From assembly GCF_028737265.1 (NCBI RefSeq), contig NZ_JAQZAK010000007.1, positions 186,001 through 250,000 of the forward strand: a stretch of DNA of 64,000 nucleotides. The letters run 5' to 3'. A program made the translations under genes and the position numbers. Shown piece by piece: positions 7,595-15,628 of the stretch (its first letter is position 1; every line of letters begins with the position of its first letter). The DNA is from Actinomycetospora callitridis (GTDB lineage: Bacteria; Actinomycetota; Actinomycetes; Mycobacteriales; Pseudonocardiaceae). The notes under the pieces were generated by a model. The model saw only the letters and a list, made by a program, of their open reading frames with translations, searched no databases and was not told the DNA's origin.

Positions 7595-8530
7595 TCAGGC
7601 GACCGGCTCGGCCGGACGCTGGGCGAGCTGCTGACCGGTGGACTGCCCGGACGGGCTGCCCTCGGAGCGGACCACCTCGCCGACCTCCACGACCTGCTTG
7701 AAGCGCCGCAGGTCGTCGCGTAGCTGCTGGTTCGGCTCCTCGCCGAGCAGCTTCGCGACGACGGCGCCCGCACGCCCGCCCGGCGGGCGGTAGCGCAGGT
7801 CGACCACGACCTCCGTGCCCCGTCCGCCCGCGGCGTCGCTGAAGCGCACCGAGCCGGTGTTCTCGACGTCGGCGCCCTCGAGGGACCTCCAGGAGATCTC
7901 CTCGCCCTCGCGGTCCTCCACGATCTCGGCGTCCCAGCGGACGGTGGATCCGGCCGGACCGGTGGCCTCCCAGTGCGAGCGTCCCGACTCCTCGGTGGTC
8001 ACCGAGCGGAGGTGCGCCATGAACTCCGGGAGGCGCTCGAGGTCGCGCCACTGTCGGTACGTCTCCGACCGGGACCGGTTGACGGTGACGGCCGCGGAGG
8101 CCCGGCACTCGCCGGCGCCGTCGTCGCTCCGGCGGGAGAGCGCGCGGGCGATCGCGACGTCCGCGACGGTCACCCCCGCGAGCGCTGCGAGGGCCGACCC
8201 GAGCCGTGCCGGCGCGGCTCCCATCCGCCGCGCACCGGCCATCACCGTGGCGATGTCGAGCACGTCGCCGGCGACCCGGCTCCAGACCCATCCGGCCGTG
8301 CTGTGCCCGCTGAGGATGCCCGTGCCGTGCGCCAGCTCCCGGGCCCCGTACAGACACGTGACCGTCCGGACGGCCGGGCTGTCCTCCCGGAGACCCACCA
8401 GCCGTACGACCTCGCCCGGCGCGGCGAGCTCCGCCGCCCCCAGCGCCAGACTCAGCACCCCCAGGCCCCTCGCGAGACCCGCCGACACGTCCCGTCCCGA
8501 TCCACCGTCGCCCGACAGCCGCGCCCTCAT
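7595..8530 (-). CDS. Membrane-anchored SRPBCC (polyketide cyclase/dehydrase-like) protein
   Basis: 311 residues. The N-terminal ~145 residues carry several short hydrophobic helices ('GLARGLGVLSLALGAAELAAPGEVVRLVGL', 'AGDVLDIATVMAGARRMG', 'ALAALAGVTVADVAIARAL'). The C-terminal half is an SRPBCC/START-like ligand-binding domain ('SETYRQWRDLERLPEFMAHLRSVTTEE', 'GSTVRWDAEIVEDREGEEISWRSLEGADVENTGSVRFSDA'). It begins at ATG behind GGGAGA. It heads the operon with dehydrogenase copy 1; the same pairing recurs at 12.4 kb. It may bind or present a hydrophobic substrate; that is inference. Confidence 0.85.
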   Translation of the reverse strand: MRARLSGDGGSGRDVSAGLARGLGVLSLALGAAELAAPGEVVRLVGLREDSPAVRTVTCLYGARELAHGTGILSGHSTAGWVWSRVAGDVLDIATVMAGARRMGAAPARLGSALAALAGVTVADVAIARALSRRSDDGAGECRASAAVTVNRSRSETYRQWRDLERLPEFMAHLRSVTTEESGRSHWEATGPAGSTVRWDAEIVEDREGEEISWRSLEGADVENTGSVRFSDAAGGRGTEVVVDLRYRPPGGRAGAVVAKLLGEEPNQQLRDDLRRFKQVVEVGEVVRSEGSPSGQSTGQQLAQRPAEPVA

Positions 8531-8906
8531 CGAACGTCTCCCTTCGTGCTCCCGTCGGGCGAGGGTGCAACCGGCTCGGCGACGCCGGGACCGGGGACGG
8601 ACGAATCTCGTGCTCCCAGGTGGACGTCGCGCCGACGAGCCCGGTCCGCCGGGCCGAGGTGGCGGCCGGAGCGTTCCTGTCGAAGCTCGTCCCCGCAGGC
8701 GAGCCCCGGCCCTCAGGTTGTGACCGGCGGGGCCGGTGCCCCGACCGTCGCCCGGAGCGCATGGTCGGACGGACTGTGACGACGGGCGTGACGACGGGCG
8801 TGACGACGGGCGTGACGACGGGCGTGACGACGGGCGTGACGACGGGCGTGACGACGGGCGTGACGACGGGAGTGACGACGGGCGTGACGACGGGCGGAGG
8901 TGGCAC
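8531..8906. other. Intergenic region with repeat tract
   Basis: 376 bp between the divergent SRPBCC and GAF-ANTAR genes. The first half (8531-8775) shows no gene. The second half is filled by ten tandem 12-bp units and the GAF-ANTAR ribosome-binding site. Promoters for both operons must lie here, but no convincing -35/-10 pair stands out. Confidence 0.7.
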
Positions 8907-8910
8907 GTGA
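8761..8910 (+). other. Possible leader ORF made of VTTG repeats
   Basis: An ATG-initiated 49-codon frame encodes MVGRT, ten copies of VTTG, then GGGT. Its TGA stop (8908-8910) overlaps the GTG start of the GAF-ANTAR gene (8907). The overlap would allow translational coupling. GGAG is only three bases from the ATG, so translation is uncertain. The frame may simply be a by-product of the repeat. Confidence 0.25.
8776..8895 (+). repeat. Ten tandem 12-bp repeats
   Basis: Ten head-to-tail copies of GTGACGACGGGC, with a single substitution (final C to A at 8871 in copy 8). The tract ends one base before the GGAGG of the GAF-ANTAR gene. Because the unit is a multiple of three, every frame stays open: VTTG and (in the gene's own frame) DDGR on the plus strand. 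Near-perfect identity implies recent expansion or active maintenance. Confidence 0.95.
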
Positions 8911-9665
8911 CGAGGCACGCGGAGAACCCGGTGGTGACGGTGTGGTCCTCCGACGTCGAGGACGAGGACGAGGACGAGGACGACGGGGACGAGCTCCTGA
9001 CAGCGCTGCTGACGTCGGCTCGCGACATCGCCGCGGCCGAGAGGGTCGCGGACGCACTCCCGCGGATCGCGTACGGCGCCGTGGCGATCGTGCCGGACGT
9101 CCGCGACGCCGGTGTCGCCGTGCGGGCCCGCCGCGGGGTACTGGCCTGTGGCGGCCACACCACGGAGACGGCGGCACGGGTCGATCAGGCCCAGATCGGG
9201 ATGGGCGAGGGCCCGTGCATCGACGCGGTCGCCGGTGCCGACACCGTGACCCTCTCCAACGCCGCCACCGAGACGCGGTGGCCCCGGTTCGTCCCGGAGG
9301 CGGTCCGTCACGGCGTGCGGGCCAGCCTGTCGGTGCGTCTCACGAGCAGAGCTCCGGTGGGGGCGCTGAACCTGCACGTGACGCGACACGCCCTCGACGA
9401 CCGCTCGGCGCGGGTGCGGACCCAACGGTGCGCCCGGATGTTCGTCGCCCACGCCTCGCTCGCCCTCGCCGGCACCGACCGGGTGGAGAACCTGGAGAAG
9501 GCGGTCGTCCGCCGCGACGTCATCGGACAGGCCAAGGGCATCCTCATGAACCAGTACGACGTGGACGCCGACGAGGCCTTCGCACGCCTGCGTCGCGCGT
9601 CCCAGACCACCAACACGAAGCTCTACGACGTCGCCGCCTGGGTCGTCGCCTGCCGGACCCTCTGA
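8907..9665 (+). CDS. GAF and ANTAR domain regulator
   Basis: 252 residues from GTG, chosen because GGAGG lies six bases upstream. An acidic run (EDEDEDEDDGDE, about 18-29) precedes a GAF domain (about 32-175: 'AQIGMGEGPCIDAVAGADTVTLSNAATETRWPRF'). The C-terminus is an ANTAR domain (about 195-250: 'VIGQAKGILMNQYDVDADEAFARLRRASQTTNTKLYDVA'). ANTAR domains bind paired RNA hairpins and prevent termination, so this is probably a signal-responsive antiterminator. The frame is open further upstream through the repeat as a (DDGR)n extension, but without a good start. The PucR regulator follows 108 bp downstream. Confidence 0.9.
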   Translation: MTRHAENPVVTVWSSDVEDEDEDEDDGDELLTALLTSARDIAAAERVADALPRIAYGAVAIVPDVRDAGVAVRARRGVLACGGHTTETAARVDQAQIGMGEGPCIDAVAGADTVTLSNAATETRWPRFVPEAVRHGVRASLSVRLTSRAPVGALNLHVTRHALDDRSARVRTQRCARMFVAHASLALAGTDRVENLEKAVVRRDVIGQAKGILMNQYDVDADEAFARLRRASQTTNTKLYDVAAWVVACRTL

Positions 9666-9675
9666 CAGCCCCTCA

Positions 9676-9714
9676 TCCGTATTCGGAACACGTGAGCCAC
9701 GATCCGCATTGCGA
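9676..9714 (+). promoter_or_regulatory. Imperfect direct repeats upstream of the PucR gene
   Basis: TCCGTATTCGGA (9676-9687) and TCCGCATTGCGA (9703-9714) are imperfect copies 27 bp apart, in an AT-richer stretch before the PucR-type regulator. A sequence complementary to the first occurs at 21949. They could be binding sites for this regulator; support is positional. Confidence 0.3.
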
Positions 9715-9773
9715 AGTACGGTGACTATTCACCCGTGCTTGACCAGCCAAGATCGTTGCGGTCACGTGTGTAG

Positions 9774-11231
9774 ATGACGGGTAGCGATCGCTCTGCGGAC
9801 AGCTCCGGAGACACGGACGCCCGCCGCGACCGCGAGGCCCGCACCGAGGTCGAGGCCGCCCTGGCCCGGGAGTACCGCTTCCAGGAGCAGCTCAGCCAGG
9901 CCCTGCTCACCGACGTCCCGGAGCAGGGGATCGCCGACGTGCTCCACGACCACCTGGGGCTCGACGTGACCGTGGAGGACCCGTTCGGCCGCGTCCTCGC
10001 CCGGGCCGGAGCGGACGGCCGCGAGCCGTTCCCGCGATTGACGCGCGGGCAACGGGACCGCGTGATCGACGCGGCGCGGAGGATGTCGGGCCCCCAACGG
10101 GCCCGGGACCAGCTGGCGAGCGTGGCCGCGTCCCACGGCACCGTGCTCGGCCTGCTCGTCGTCCTCGACCTGGAGGCCTCGCTCGAACCCTCCGACGACA
10201 AGACACCGGAGTCCGACACGCGCCCCGGGAGCCCCCGGGCCGGGGCCCTGCACGCGATCGGTCTCGCCACGAGCGCGCTCACCCTGCACCTGCTGCACCG
10301 CCGCCACCTGGCGAGGACCGAACTACGGCTGCGCCACGATCTCGTGGAGATGGTGCTGCTCGAGCCCGCGGAGGCCGACCTCGTGGCCGAGATCGAGCGT
10401 CGGGTGGGGCGCGCGTCGGCGCTGAGCCACGACCTCACCGGTCCCCACCGCGTGATGGCGCTCCAGCCCCGCGACGGGCGCTGGCCCGACGGCGAAGCCG
10501 TGGGCGACCTGGTCGAACGGGCCGCACGCGACCTCGACATGCCCTACCTGGGCACCTTGCGGGGGAAGATCGCGATCCTCGTGTGCGGGACCCCCAGCGC
10601 GTGGCTCGACGGTGGCGGGAACGCGATGACCCCGTGGTCGGACCGTGCCCACTCCGGGGGTGGATGCGAGGACGAGCGGGCCGGCCGACGCGACGGGCGT
10701 CCTCGGGCGGCCTGGCGGGTCGTGCACGACGCCTTCACCCGGGTGCTGCGCAACGCCCCCGCCCTCGGGGTCGGCGGCTTCGTCGAACGGCCCGAGCACC
10801 TCCCCCGCTCGTACCGCGAAGCGATGCAGGCACTCACGGTCCGACTGCGGCAGGACGAGCCACGGGGGCTCGTCACGTTCGAGGACCTCGGGCTCTACCG
10901 ACTGCTGGCCACCCCGCAGGGCCGCCGCGAGGCGCGCGCCTTCGTCGACGACTGGCTCGGCACCCTCCTCGCCTACGACGCGGAGCGACAGGCCGACCTC
11001 GTGCACACCCTGGAGACCTACCTCGACCACAGCGGCAACTACGACGACACCGCCGCGGCGCTGCACATCCACCGCTCCACGCTGCGGTACCGCCTCCAGC
11101 GCATCCGGGAGCTCTCGGGGCACGACCTCGCGCACGCCGACACCCGGCTGAACCTGCACGTTGCCGTTCGTGCCGCCGTGGTGGCCGACCCACCCGTCCT
11201 GCCCAGGTCGGAGCACCTGGCGCCCGGGTGA
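9774..11231 (+). CDS. PucR/CdaR-type transcriptional regulator
   Basis: 485 residues. The N-terminal region is GAF-like ('SQALLTDVPEQGIADVLHDHLGLDVTVEDPFGRVLARAG'). The middle resembles the degenerate GGDEF-like domain of PucR proteins ('ALGVGGFVERPEHLPRSYREAMQAL'). The C-terminus is the PucR HTH ('LVHTLETYLDHSGNYDDTAAALHIHRSTLRYRLQRIRELSGHDL', about 415-460). No Shine-Dalgarno sequence is evident before the ATG. It sits between two SRPBCC/dehydrogenase operons and is a good candidate for regulating them. Effector unknown. Confidence 0.88.
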   Translation: MTGSDRSADSSGDTDARRDREARTEVEAALAREYRFQEQLSQALLTDVPEQGIADVLHDHLGLDVTVEDPFGRVLARAGADGREPFPRLTRGQRDRVIDAARRMSGPQRARDQLASVAASHGTVLGLLVVLDLEASLEPSDDKTPESDTRPGSPRAGALHAIGLATSALTLHLLHRRHLARTELRLRHDLVEMVLLEPAEADLVAEIERRVGRASALSHDLTGPHRVMALQPRDGRWPDGEAVGDLVERAARDLDMPYLGTLRGKIAILVCGTPSAWLDGGGNAMTPWSDRAHSGGGCEDERAGRRDGRPRAAWRVVHDAFTRVLRNAPALGVGGFVERPEHLPRSYREAMQALTVRLRQDEPRGLVTFEDLGLYRLLATPQGRREARAFVDDWLGTLLAYDAERQADLVHTLETYLDHSGNYDDTAAALHIHRSTLRYRLQRIRELSGHDLAHADTRLNLHVAVRAAVVADPPVLPRSEHLAPG

Positions 11232-11262
11232 GCCGGCCGTCCCGGCACGTGGTCACCCGGGC
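11222..11262. terminator. Bidirectional hairpin spanning both stop codons
   Basis: Perfect 10-bp arms GCCCGGGTGA (11222-11231) and TCACCCGGGC (11253-11262) with a 21-nt loop. The stop codons of the convergent PucR and dehydrogenase genes are the inner ends of the two arms. Confidence 0.7.
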
Positions 11263-12425
11263 TGGAAGACCGCGCGGACGCAGCCGTCCTGCTTGTTCTT
11301 GAACATGTCGTAGCCGTGCGGGCCCTCGTCCAACGACATGACGTGGGTGGCGAGGTGGCTGGTACTGATCTCGCCCCGGGCGATGCGGTCGAGCAGCTCG
11401 GGGACGTAACGCTGACCGTGCTGCTGGGCGCCGCGCAGGGTTAGGCCCTTGTTCATCAGCGCCCCGAGCGGGAACTTGTCGACCAGCCCGGCGAACACCC
11501 CGAGGGAGAACACCGACCCGCCCTTGCGGCAGGCCATGATCGCCTCGCGGATCGCGGGGGGCCGGTCGTTCTCCAGGCGCAGCTGCTGCTTGACCTTGTC
11601 GTAGAGGTACTCCGGGCCGTAGGTGTGCGCCTCCTGGCCGACGGCCTCGATGCACACGTCCGGCCCGCGTCCTCCGGTGCGCTCGCGCAGCTCCGCACCG
11701 ACGTCGGTGCTGCTGTAGTCGAGGGTCTCGGCACCGATGTGGGTCGCGGTCATGGACAGGCGCTCGGGTATCCGGTCGATGACGACGACCTGCTCGGCGC
11801 CGAGCAGCATGGCCGCGCGTGCGGCCATCTGCCCGACCCCTCCGGCGCCCCACACCGCGACCGTGTCGCCCGGTCCGACCCCGCCGAGGTGCGCGCCCAT
11901 CCAGCCGGTCGGGACGCCGTCGGAGGCGAACAGGGCCGAGAGGTCGTCGACCGCCTCGGGAACGGTGAAGGCGCCGTGGTCGGCGAACGGGACCCGGACG
12001 TACTCGGCGTGGCTGCCCATGAACCCGCCCATGGCGTGGGAGTAGCCGAAGATGCCTCCCGGATCGGAACCCCAGAGGGCCTGGGTGATGCCGGGGTTGG
12101 TGTTGGTGTTGTCGCACAGCGACCACAGGTCGTTGTCGCAGTACCAGCAGGTCCCGCAGCCGATGAACGACACCACGACCACCCGGTCCCCGACCTGGTG
12201 TTTCGTCACCTCGGGTCCGATCTCGACGATCTCGCCCATGAACTCGTGGCCGATCACGTCGCCGGACTCCATGGCCGGGATGTAGCCGCCGAGCAGGTGC
12301 AGGTCCGAGCCGCAGGTGACGGTGTAGCGGACCTTGACGATCACGTCGTGGGCGTTCTGGATCCGGGGGTCGGGAACCTGCTCGATCGCGAGCTTGTTGA
12401 CGCCCTCCCAGCACAAGGCCTTCAC
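11253..12425 (-). CDS. Zinc-dependent alcohol dehydrogenase (formaldehyde-dehydrogenase-like), copy 2
   Basis: 390 residues from GTG (VKALCWEGVNKL), with GAGAGGGG upstream. Zinc and nucleotide motifs are 'VTCGSDLHLLGG', 'GHEFMGEIVEIG', the lobe 'CGTCWYCDNDLWSLC' and 'VAVWGAGGVGQMA'. It shares the long formaldehyde-dehydrogenase-like C-terminus with copy 1 ('HGQRYVPELLDRIARGEISTSHLATH'). It is the last gene of a four-gene minus-strand operon and overlaps the preceding SRPBCC gene by GTGA, so the two are translationally coupled. Substrate unknown. Confidence 0.9.
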   Translation of the reverse strand: MKALCWEGVNKLAIEQVPDPRIQNAHDVIVKVRYTVTCGSDLHLLGGYIPAMESGDVIGHEFMGEIVEIGPEVTKHQVGDRVVVVSFIGCGTCWYCDNDLWSLCDNTNTNPGITQALWGSDPGGIFGYSHAMGGFMGSHAEYVRVPFADHGAFTVPEAVDDLSALFASDGVPTGWMGAHLGGVGPGDTVAVWGAGGVGQMAARAAMLLGAEQVVVIDRIPERLSMTATHIGAETLDYSSTDVGAELRERTGGRGPDVCIEAVGQEAHTYGPEYLYDKVKQQLRLENDRPPAIREAIMACRKGGSVFSLGVFAGLVDKFPLGALMNKGLTLRGAQQHGQRYVPELLDRIARGEISTSHLATHVMSLDEGPHGYDMFKNKQDGCVRAVFQPG

Positions 12426-12871
12426 AGTCGCCCCTCTCCCCACGCCCGGCGGGTGACCGCGCGCAGCACCTGTCCGGCCGGGCCGGGATGACTCGATCCC
12501 GGGCGCGACGGTTCGACGACCTCGCCGCACTCGAGGATCGACTTGGTCTCGCGCAACGCCGCACGCAGCCGGCGGCGCACGTCGACCGAGCCGCCGTCGG
12601 GTGCCGTCGGGCGCACCGCCAGCTCGGTGCCCTTGTCGCCCGGTGCCGGGCGGACGGTCAGCTCGATCTCGCCCCTCATCCGGCTCAGCGGACCGGAGGC
12701 GTCCACCTGGGTCTGGACGTCGTCGATCTGCCGGTAGATCGTGACCACCAGCCACCGCCCCGGACCATCGGCCCCGTCACGACCCTGGTCGGCGGACCCG
12801 ACCAGCCCCCGCACGGCGCCGATCGCCCGCTCGGCCCAGTTCGTCGGATCGACCACGGTTCTGCTCGTCAT
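12422..12871 (-). CDS. SRPBCC-like protein coupled to dehydrogenase copy 2
   Basis: 149 residues starting at ATG behind GGGGGAG. The core 'GRWLVVTIYRQIDDVQ...LSRMRGEIELTVRPAPGDKGTELAVRPT' and 'DVRRRLRAALRETKSILECGEVVE' match the C-terminal half of cyclase/dehydrase-like (SRPBCC) proteins and the equivalent part of the 7595-8530 product. It is shorter than a full SRPBCC fold, so it may be a diverged or partial member. It overlaps dehydrogenase copy 2 by four bases and follows copy 3 by 17 bp. Confidence 0.7.
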   Translation of the reverse strand: MTSRTVVDPTNWAERAIGAVRGLVGSADQGRDGADGPGRWLVVTIYRQIDDVQTQVDASGPLSRMRGEIELTVRPAPGDKGTELAVRPTAPDGGSVDVRRRLRAALRETKSILECGEVVEPSRPGSSHPGPAGQVLRAVTRRAWGEGRL

Positions 12872-12888
12872 GTTCTCCCCCTCCGGGT

Positions 12889-14037
12889 TCAGGCGCTCTG
12901 GCCGGGGTGGAGGACGACCTTGGTCCAGCCGTCCTCGCGGGCGTCGAAGTGCTTGTAGGCCTCCGGCGCCTGCTCCAGCGGCAGGTCGTGGGACACGATC
13001 CAGGAGGGCTTGACCTTGTCGGCGGCGATCAGGCTCCGCAGGTGGCGGTTGTAGCGCTTGACCGGGGCCTGCCCGCAGCCCATCTGCTGGCCCTTGAACC
13101 AGAAGTTGCCGAAGTCGAAGCGGGCCTTGCCCTGCTGGGCCAGCTCGTCCGGGGCGCCGGGGTCCTGCGGGACGAACACCCCGACGGTGCCGATGCCGCC
13201 GGTGAACCGCACCGAGGACACCAACTTGTTCAGGGTGTCGGCGTTGTCCTCGTTCCCCTGCGGGTCGTGCGCCTGGTAGCCCACGCACTCACATCCGCGA
13301 TCCGCGCCCCGGCCCTTGGTGTGCTCCATCACCTGGTCGACCGGCGAGCCCTGGGAGTCGTCGATCGCGATGGCGCCGATCTGCTCTGCCAACCGCAGCC
13401 GGTCGGGGTGGCGGTCGACGACCATCACCTGCGCGGCACCCCGGGTGACGGCCGAGAGCGCGGCCATCTGCCCGACGGGACCACCGCCGTAGATGACGAT
13501 GCTCTCCCCGGGCTTCATGCCGGACATCTCCACCGCGTGCCAGCCGGTGGGGAAGATGTCGGAGAGCATGACGTAGTCGTCCTGCTTCTCACGGGCGTCC
13601 TCGGGCAGGCGCAGGCACTGGAAGTCGCCCCACGGGACGCGCAGGTACTCGGCCTGCCCGCCGGGCCACGGACCCATGTCGGCGAACCCGTAGGCGGCGC
13701 CGGCCATCCCCGGCTCGTTGGCGCGCAGGCAGTAGTTGGTCAGGCCGTGCTCGCAGTTCTCGCAGTGCCCGCAGCTGACGTTGAACGGCGCGGAGACCAT
13801 GTCCCCGACCGCGACCTTGTCGACGGCGTCACCGACCTCCACGACCTCGCCGAGGTTCTCGTGGCCGAAGATCCGGCCCTCCTCGAAGTCGGTGCGCCCC
13901 TCGTACATGTGCAGGTCCGAGCCGCAGATGTTCGTGGACGTGATGCGGACCAGGACATCGGTGGGCTTCTCGATGCGCGCGTCGGGGACGTCGTCGACGC
14001 TCACCTGGCGCGGCCCGTGGTAGACGAGTGCTCTCAT
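12889..14037 (-). CDS. Zinc-dependent formaldehyde-dehydrogenase-like protein, copy 3
   Basis: 382 residues. Motifs are 'TNICGSDLHMYEG', 'GHENLGEVVEVG', the zinc lobe 'CGHCENCEHGLTNYC' and 'IVIYGGGPVGQMA'. The insert 'CECVGYQAHDPQGNEDNADTLNKLVSSVRFTGGIGTVGVFVPQDPGAP' is typical of glutathione-independent formaldehyde dehydrogenases, so this copy is the closest of the three to that enzyme. It lies 39 bp after the PfpI gene and 17 bp before the SRPBCC gene in the same operon. Confidence 0.9.
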   Translation of the reverse strand: MRALVYHGPRQVSVDDVPDARIEKPTDVLVRITSTNICGSDLHMYEGRTDFEEGRIFGHENLGEVVEVGDAVDKVAVGDMVSAPFNVSCGHCENCEHGLTNYCLRANEPGMAGAAYGFADMGPWPGGQAEYLRVPWGDFQCLRLPEDAREKQDDYVMLSDIFPTGWHAVEMSGMKPGESIVIYGGGPVGQMAALSAVTRGAAQVMVVDRHPDRLRLAEQIGAIAIDDSQGSPVDQVMEHTKGRGADRGCECVGYQAHDPQGNEDNADTLNKLVSSVRFTGGIGTVGVFVPQDPGAPDELAQQGKARFDFGNFWFKGQQMGCGQAPVKRYNRHLRSLIAADKVKPSWIVSHDLPLEQAPEAYKHFDAREDGWTKVVLHPGQSA

Positions 14038-14076
14038 GATCGCTTCCTTCCGTGGCGCGTGCCCGGGACGGGGCCG

Positions 14077-14637
14077 TCAGCTCCGGCCGGCGGGGACGGC
14101 GGCGAACTGTTCGACGATCGCGGCGCAGAACGCGGCCATGTCCTGCGGGCTGCGGCTGGTCGTGAGCTGGCCGTCCACGCAGACCTCCTCGTCGACGACC
14201 TCGGCCCCGGCGTTGCGCAGGTCGGTGCGGATGCTCGGCCACGAGGTCAGCCGCTTCCCCCGGACGCAGTCGGCCTCGGCCAACGTCCACGGGCCGTGGC
14301 AGATCGACGCGACCGGCTTCCCGGTCTCCATGAACGAGCGCACGAAGGCGACCGCGTCGGGGTCGGTGCGCAGCTGGTCGGGGTTCATCGTGCCCCCGGG
14401 CAGGAGCAGCGCGTCGTAGTCGTCCACCGAGGCGTCGCCGACCTGACGGTCGACCGGGAACGTGCCGGCCGGGTCGAGGTCGAACTGCCGCGCGGCGATC
14501 TCGCCGTCGTGGATCGACAGCAGCTCGGTGCGGGCGCCCGCCCCGTAGAGCGCGCCGCGCGGTGCTTCGAGCTCCACACGCTCGACGCCGTCGGCGGCCA
14601 GGATCGCGACGCGGAGGCCGCGTAGCTCGTCTGCCAT
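14077..14637 (-). CDS. DJ-1/PfpI family protein
   Basis: 186 residues from ATG with GGAG upstream. The nucleophile elbow is 'VASICHGPWTLAEAD' with Cys113-His114 and an upstream Glu (about residue 24). The fold signature 'RVAILAADGVERVELEAPRGALYGAGA...DYDALLLPGG' is clear. PfpI-type proteins act as glyoxalase III, deglycases or proteases; the subgroup with SICHGPW is usually annotated as a general stress or protease I protein. It is first in the operon with dehydrogenases 3 and 2, consistent with reactive-carbonyl handling (inference). Confidence 0.88.
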   Translation of the reverse strand: MADELRGLRVAILAADGVERVELEAPRGALYGAGARTELLSIHDGEIAARQFDLDPAGTFPVDRQVGDASVDDYDALLLPGGTMNPDQLRTDPDAVAFVRSFMETGKPVASICHGPWTLAEADCVRGKRLTSWPSIRTDLRNAGAEVVDEEVCVDGQLTTSRSPQDMAAFCAAIVEQFAAVPAGRS

Positions 14638-15094
14638 GGAGATCTCCTCCGGGAGTGACAGCAGGATGTCGTTCGGAGGCGAGGGTGGGTCACGTCGGCG
14701 GCACCGCAGACGGGGCGCGGGCGATCTCGTACGACCGGATGGACACCGCGGCGACGATTCCGTCCCGCCGGGTCGAGATGTGATCCGTTCCGTGTACGGC
14801 TCCCGACGATCGGGTGCCGAGCCTCGGCCCGGAGAGATCGGCGCCGTCTGACCCGGTGCCCGAGGGACGGCTCGACCCGACGGGCGGGGGGCCGCGTCGC
14901 TCGAATGCGGGCACGGCGGCACCCCGCTGCGCGTCGCCCGTGGCGTCGACGTCACCCTCCTGGCCCGGGACAGCACAGGACCACGGCGTGTTCCACCGGA
15001 TCGGCCCGGTCGCCGACTCCCGTCTGGTGCGCCGGGCGCAGCCCGAGGTGGTCCAGGCGGCAGGGCTACCCGGACTGCTGGGCGCCGGCCCCCC
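14638..15094. other. Intergenic region, no supported gene
   Basis: 457 bp. A frame around 14920-15100 looks faintly protein-like ('HGVFHRIGPVADSRLVRRAQPEVVQAAGLPGLLGAG'), and a second frame just before it reads 'GVDVTLLARDS', which could be the remains of one broken gene. Neither half is recognisable, and the frame overlaps the convergent GlsB gene. Treated as non-coding. Confidence 0.5.
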
Positions 15095-15361
15095 TCACGT
15101 CCGAGCGCGCCGTCGCGTCACCAGGCGGTAGACACCGAGCACGATCAGCGCACCGACCAGGGCGAGCACCCACGTCCGGAGGTCGAAGAACTCGCCGAGA
15201 CCGGCCCCGAACAGCGCACGGCCGACGAACCCGCCGAGGAGGGCGCCGACGACCCCCAGGAGGCCGGTCACGATGACGCCGCCGGGGTCGTCACCAGGCA
15301 TGATCAGCTTGGCCAGCGCACCCACCACGAGCCCCAGCACGATCCAGCCGAGAATTCCCAT
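15095..15361 (-). CDS. GlsB/YeaQ/YmgE family membrane protein
   Basis: 88 residues. Glycine-rich transmembrane helices are spaced as in the transglycosylase-associated/GlsB family: 'MGILGWIVLGLVVGALAKLI', then a 'PGDDPGG' turn, 'VIVTGLLGVVGALLGGFVGRALFG', then 'WVLALVGALIVLGVYRLV'. These are small stress-responsive inner-membrane proteins of unknown biochemistry. The start is the ATG giving the canonical MGILGWI N-terminus. Confidence 0.9.
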   Translation of the reverse strand: MGILGWIVLGLVVGALAKLIMPGDDPGGVIVTGLLGVVGALLGGFVGRALFGAGLGEFFDLRTWVLALVGALIVLGVYRLVTRRRART

Positions 15362-15628
15362 GGTCCCGCTCCCCTCGCCCGCGATCCCGATCCGCCCGCC
15401 GGCGCCCGCGTGACCCGGCCGGGTGGGCCCGCGGAGCCGTTCCGCGAGGCGCACCCACGATGCGCCCGCCCACGGCCGGTCGTCCCGGTCACGTCGGGTC
15501 GAGGCCGAGGGGCGCTGCTCGACCTGACGTGCGAGGTCCCCGCTGCGCGAGGGGGTCGTGGCGAGGGATCCGCGATCTCCGGCGTGGCTCGGCACCACTC
15601 GGTCCGTTCGCGGGCTGCGGCAACGCGC

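Noticed and set aside
8620..8760. Upstream extension of the VTTG leader frame
   Set aside because: Residues before the repeat have no family match and no ribosome-binding site.
8776..8895. Possible CRISPR-like array
   Set aside because: The 12-bp units are directly abutting with no spacers and there are no cas genes.
6405..9452. 1015-codon open frame spanning dehydrogenase 1 and the repeat tract
   Set aside because: Only the last 389 codons match a protein family; the rest is antisense or out-of-frame to the SRPBCC and GAF-ANTAR genes and reads as low-complexity Arg/Pro.
14814..15131. 105-codon plus-strand frame before GlsB
   Set aside because: No recognisable family, overlaps the convergent GlsB gene; at most a broken gene remnant.
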